From a virus, in the IMG/VR virus record IMGVR_UViG_3300032238_001345, positions 1-21,136 of that record: a stretch of 21,136 bases of DNA; one strand, 5' to 3'. The notes below the pieces were generated by a model. It did not search any database. It was not told the origin of the DNA and worked only from the letters and a program-made list of their open reading frames with translations. A program made the translations under genes and the position numbers. The stretch's first letter is position 1. Every line of letters begins with the position of its first letter. Below are positions 17,967 to 21,136 of this stretch, piece after piece.

Positions 17967-19496
17967 ATGAGTTTAGAAAAAAACGAAAATTTAGTAGAGA
18001 AAACTTTATTACAAATGAAGTCTATCGAAGAAGCTATTAGCGAAAATGCAAAAGGAATACTTGCTTCTACAATGAAGGAAGAAATCAGTGAACTAGTAAA
18101 AGAGTCATTATTTGGCACAAAAACAAAAAAGTCTTTACGCGAGCAAGAAGAAGATGACACCGAAGAAGTGGTAGGTGTGGAAACTGACACAGAAGTTGCA
18201 GATGATAGTGAAGAGACTACTGACGTTGAAGCGACAGTAAACCCTGAAGGTGGTGACGATGTTACTATTATGGGTGCTGAAGTTAAAACTGATAACGAAG
18301 ACGAATTACCACCTCTTGATATGACAAAGGCTAAGGCTGGCGAAGTATTGAAAGTGTTTAAAGCTATGGGTGATGAGGATGGAATTATTGTGGTTAAAGA
18401 TGATAATAAAATCCACCTTACTGATAAGAACACAGACAATGAATATTTCATTGATTTAGGTGACGATTCAGATTTATCTATGGAACATCCTATGGAAGAT
18501 ATGAATGAGAGTGTAATTTATGAATTAGTCTTCGAAGAAGAAGGTGATATGACAAATTCCGAAATGGATGAATCTTATGACGAAATGGACGAGTCTTACG
18601 ATGAAATGGATGAATCTTACGATGAAATGGATGAATCTTATGACGAAATGGACGAGTCTTATGATGAAATGGATGAAACTATCTACGAATTAGAAGTTAG
18701 CGAGTCTATGAAACCTGTTGGAATGGGATTTGGAAAAATGAAAAACGGTTTATCTAAATCAACTGTTAACAACAAAGGTTTTGATGAAGACATGGAAAAT
18801 GGTCTAAAATCTGAGAAAAAAGGTAAGGGTCCTAAATTCAAATATCCTAAAGTTAAACATGGTGTTACTGAATCCGAAATGGATGAAGAATACATGGATG
18901 AAGAATACATGGACGAAGGATGGATGGATGAAGAAATGATTGATGATATGAAAACTGAATCTGACTACATGGAAGGTGACTACATGGAAGACGACCATAT
19001 GGGTGGTGAGACTACAGAAGCATCAAGAACTATGACTTACAGAAGAAGAGCAGAAAGAGACCGTGTTGCGGCACCTAGTCAATTAAGAAATGAATCAGTT
19101 AAAAAAGAACTTAATTTATTAAGAGAGAAAAACGAAGAATACAAAAAGGCTTTAGATTTCTTTAGAAATAAATTAAATGAAGTTGCAGTATTCAATTCAA
19201 ACTTGGCGTATTCTACTAGATTGTTCACTGAACACTCAACAACAAAACAAGAAAAAATAAACATACTTAGAAGATTTGATAACGTAGAAACAATCAAAGA
19301 ATCTAAGTCACTTTACAAAACAATTAAATCTGAATTAGAAGGAGGAAATAATAGTAATGAAGTTGTAACTGAATCAGTTCAAAGAAAACTTATTAACACA
19401 CCTTCAAATGGTTCAGCATCTAATTTGATTGAAAGTAAAACGTATGAAAATCCACAATTCTTAAGAATGAAAGATTTGATGGGAAAAATTAAATAA
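17967..19496 (+). CDS. gp22: Prohead core scaffold protein (T4 gp22-like position)
   Basis: 509 aa from ATG 17967; the in-frame TTG at 17955 is less likely. Called by synteny (protease - scaffold - capsid) and by composition: acidic, helical, low in aromatics outside the repeat. Residues 1-59 end in KKSLRE, then QEEDD, an L-x-E site like those in the capsid and small proteins. Residues about 200-240 are six copies of a seven-residue unit (MDESYDE), followed by a second Met/Asp/Glu-rich block (EEYMDEEYMDEGWMDEE). The C-terminal third is a long coiled-coil-like helix (KKELNLLREKNEEYKKALDF) ending NPQFLRMKDLMGKIK, the usual place for capsid contact. T4 gp22 is about 270 aa, so this one is enlarged, mainly by acidic repeats. 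Confidence 0.8.
   Translation: MSLEKNENLVEKTLLQMKSIEEAISENAKGILASTMKEEISELVKESLFGTKTKKSLREQEEDDTEEVVGVETDTEVADDSEETTDVEATVNPEGGDDVTIMGAEVKTDNEDELPPLDMTKAKAGEVLKVFKAMGDEDGIIVVKDDNKIHLTDKNTDNEYFIDLGDDSDLSMEHPMEDMNESVIYELVFEEEGDMTNSEMDESYDEMDESYDEMDESYDEMDESYDEMDESYDEMDETIYELEVSESMKPVGMGFGKMKNGLSKSTVNNKGFDEDMENGLKSEKKGKGPKFKYPKVKHGVTESEMDEEYMDEEYMDEGWMDEEMIDDMKTESDYMEGDYMEDDHMGGETTEASRTMTYRRRAERDRVAAPSQLRNESVKKELNLLREKNEEYKKALDFFRNKLNEVAVFNSNLAYSTRLFTEHSTTKQEKINILRRFDNVETIKESKSLYKTIKSELEGGNNSNEVVTESVQRKLINTPSNGSASNLIESKTYENPQFLRMKDLMGKIK
18561..18681 (+). repeat. Six 21-bp in-frame repeats in the scaffold gene (MDESYDE)
   Basis: Unit GAAATGGATGAATCTTATGA with C/T variation. Third-base differences show a 63-bp higher-order period: units 1 and 4 are identical and 2 and 5 nearly so, implying duplication of a three-unit block. 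Confidence 0.85.
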
Positions 19497-19529
19497 ACAA
19501 TAAATAAACTCAAATTAAAAAAAAATAAA

Positions 19530-21136
19530 ATGGGAGCATTATTAGAATCAGGTCTTGTTGGTAACATCGGGTTGAAACACCTTAAAGTTATCAAAGAAGA
19601 TACAATCAACAAATGGGATAAATTAGGATTCCTAGACGGTCTTAAAGGACACATCAAAGAGAACATGGCACAGTTATATGAAAACCAAGCTTCTCACCTA
19701 ATCAACGAAGCATCGTCTACAGATAGTTCAGGTTCTTTCGAAACTGTAGTTTTCCCTATCGTAAGACGTGTATTCTCTAAGTTGTTAGCTAACGATTTAG
19801 TATCTGTACAAGCAATGAACTTACCTATCGGTAAATTGTTCTATTTTGTACCTAAAATCCAAGGTTATGCAACACCAACAGTTTACGATAACCCACACTA
19901 TGCGCCAATTGGAGCTGACGGTGGACCAACTCAAGCACAAGCTCAAGCTGGTTACAGTGCAAACGATAAAAACCTTTACGATAGATTTTATGAAGGTGCT
20001 GAACCTAACTTAGACCCGGCAGGTTTATGGGATTATTCAAAAGGTGCTTACACGGCTATCACTAAAGCTGCTGTAACATATGTTTGGTCTAGCGGTCAAT
20101 TAGTTGAGGGTACTTACACAACAACTAATGGTGGTACTGTAAATGGTGCTACTACAGGTGGTCCTATCCACAGAAAAGTTATCATCGCTCTTTCTGGTTT
20201 CACATCAGGTGGTGCTGGTAAATTAATTGGTCCTGATGGTCAATTAATGGATAACGAAGCATTCTTATCTGATTTGAATGTTTACGCATATGATAATGGT
20301 TCTGCACAAGCGGCGTTCTCAGGTTTAGGTACAACTTCACCATTATTATTTAGAGTTGTTACTCAAAAATATGGTAAAGGTATTGTACAATACGGTACTC
20401 AAACTACTACAACATGGCCTGGTACAGGTAACGGTGGTTCTTATGACAATCTTTGTGATGCAGCTGGTATCATCTACTTAGAAGTAGATACTCAAGTACC
20501 TGCAGCTATCGGAGCCGCATCTTTAGATGGTTACTCAGGATTTACTTTAGGTGCGTCTGCAACACAAACAAACGGACAATTCTACTGTACTTATAGAATC
20601 TACCAAGAATTGGAATTCGAAGACAGAATTGGTGAGGTTTCTTTTGACCTTGAGTCAGTAACTGTATCTGTTACTGAAAGAAAACTAAGAGCACAATGGT
20701 CTCCTGAATTAGCACAAGACGTTTCTGCATTCCACAACATCGATGCTGAAGCTGAATTAACAGCTTTATTATCTGAGCAAGTAGCTGCAGAAATCGACCG
20801 TGAAATTTTACGTGACTTACGTAAAGGTGCGGCTTGGAACTTACGTTGGGATTACAACGGATGGAAAAGAGGTACTTCAGCTAACCCATTAACTCAATAC
20901 ACTCAAAAAGATTGGAACCAAACTTTGATTACTGCAATCAACCAATTGTCAGCACAAATCCACAAATCTACATTAAGAGGTGGAGCTAACTGGATTGTTG
21001 TTTCTTCTGAGGTTTCAGCTATCTTTGACGATTTAGAATACTTCCACGTATCTAACGCGTCTCCTGAGCAAGACCAATACAACATGGGTATTGAAAGAGT
21101 TGGTACATTAGCAGGTCGTTACCAAGTTTACCGTGA
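19530..21136 (+). CDS. gp23: Major capsid protein (T4 gp23-like), 3' partial
   Basis: The frame from ATG 19530 is open to the window end (535 codons, stop not reached). The N-terminal part (MGALLESGLV, KENMAQLYENQASHLINE) is a propeptide. LINE-ASS gives a predicted prohead protease cut after E60, near the T4 position (65). The body shows FETVVFPIVRRVFSKLLAND, LVSVQAMNLPIGKLFYFVPK and VTERKLRAQWSPELAQDVSA, then FHNIDAEAELTALLSEQVAA and REILRDLRKGA. These follow T4 gp23 blocks such as SRKLKAEYSLELAQDLKAIH. GTLAGRYQVYR at the window edge matches LGGKYRVY of gp23. The middle (about 180-330) is Gly/Thr-rich and may hold an insertion. It is co-transcribed with the scaffold, 33 nt downstream, with no terminator between. 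Confidence 0.95.
   Translation, partial: MGALLESGLVGNIGLKHLKVIKEDTINKWDKLGFLDGLKGHIKENMAQLYENQASHLINEASSTDSSGSFETVVFPIVRRVFSKLLANDLVSVQAMNLPIGKLFYFVPKIQGYATPTVYDNPHYAPIGADGGPTQAQAQAGYSANDKNLYDRFYEGAEPNLDPAGLWDYSKGAYTAITKAAVTYVWSSGQLVEGTYTTTNGGTVNGATTGGPIHRKVIIALSGFTSGGAGKLIGPDGQLMDNEAFLSDLNVYAYDNGSAQAAFSGLGTTSPLLFRVVTQKYGKGIVQYGTQTTTTWPGTGNGGSYDNLCDAAGIIYLEVDTQVPAAIGAASLDGYSGFTLGASATQTNGQFYCTYRIYQELEFEDRIGEVSFDLESVTVSVTERKLRAQWSPELAQDVSAFHNIDAEAELTALLSEQVAAEIDREILRDLRKGAAWNLRWDYNGWKRGTSANPLTQYTQKDWNQTLITAINQLSAQIHKSTLRGGANWIVVSSEVSAIFDDLEYFHVSNASPEQDQYNMGIERVGTLAGRYQVYR

Noticed and set aside
17930-18451. 173-aa minus-strand frame opposite the scaffold gene
   Set aside because: Ser/Thr/Val-rich antisense of an acidic coding region; no independent signals.
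18561-18681. CRISPR-like array of 21-bp repeats
   Set aside because: No unique spacers; the repeats are contiguous and in frame with the scaffold protein.

Overview
The window is about 21 kb of an AT-rich genome of a tailed, T4-like myovirus whose host is very probably a member of Bacteroidota (a flavobacterium-like host). The phage identity rests on a recognisable T4-type head cassette on the + strand: large terminase, portal, prohead protease, scaffold and major capsid protein. The host call rests on three things. Several genes are preceded by TTG-N19/20-TAnnTTTG promoters of the Bacteroidota type. Ribosome binding sites of the Shine-Dalgarno kind are essentially absent. The tmRNA and the bS21 protein also look Bacteroidota-like. 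The window is a fragment: a tail-fibre or adhesin-like gene is cut at the left edge and the major capsid gene is cut at the right edge.

Layout. 1-1161: end of a PA14/GLEYA-like receptor-binding protein, converging on a pyrimidine-dimer-glycosylase-like gene. 1230-2547: a small Lys/Glu-rich protein, then on the minus strand a complete tmRNA (ssrA), a 149-aa gene, and a second 66-bp copy of the tmRNA 3' end. 2617-7436: a 381-aa acidic unknown, a compact metallopeptidase, a ClpC-like AAA+ unfoldase without its N-domain, and a two-UVR-repeat protein. 7484-8824: small unknown, KTSC-domain protein, nucleotidyltransferase. 8868-15082: small unknown, acidic repeat protein, two unknowns, TerL, portal. 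15102-16864: helical unknown, two-TM protein, bS21 on the opposite strand, unknown. 16886-21136: prohead protease, DUF4494-like protein, scaffold, major capsid protein.

How the parts may work together. The tmRNA, the ClpC-like unfoldase (with a VGF ClpP-docking-type loop), the UVR protein and the peptidase could form a phage-borne ribosome-rescue and protein-turnover set. Each is driven by a host-type promoter, so they are probably expressed early. The structural genes, bS21 and several unknowns are instead preceded by a TATATTTAT element without a -35 box, which I read as the phage late promoter. Some of these sit only 4-6 nt before the ATG, implying leaderless mRNAs. Three non-structural proteins share an N-terminal leader ending in a prohead-protease-like cleavage site (I/V-x-E followed by Q or E), and a fourth has a shorter version. 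They are candidates for protein cargo packed into the head, as with the internal proteins of T4. These three themes (packaged-cargo leader, proteostasis cluster, duplicated tmRNA end around a gene) are the least ordinary parts of the window.
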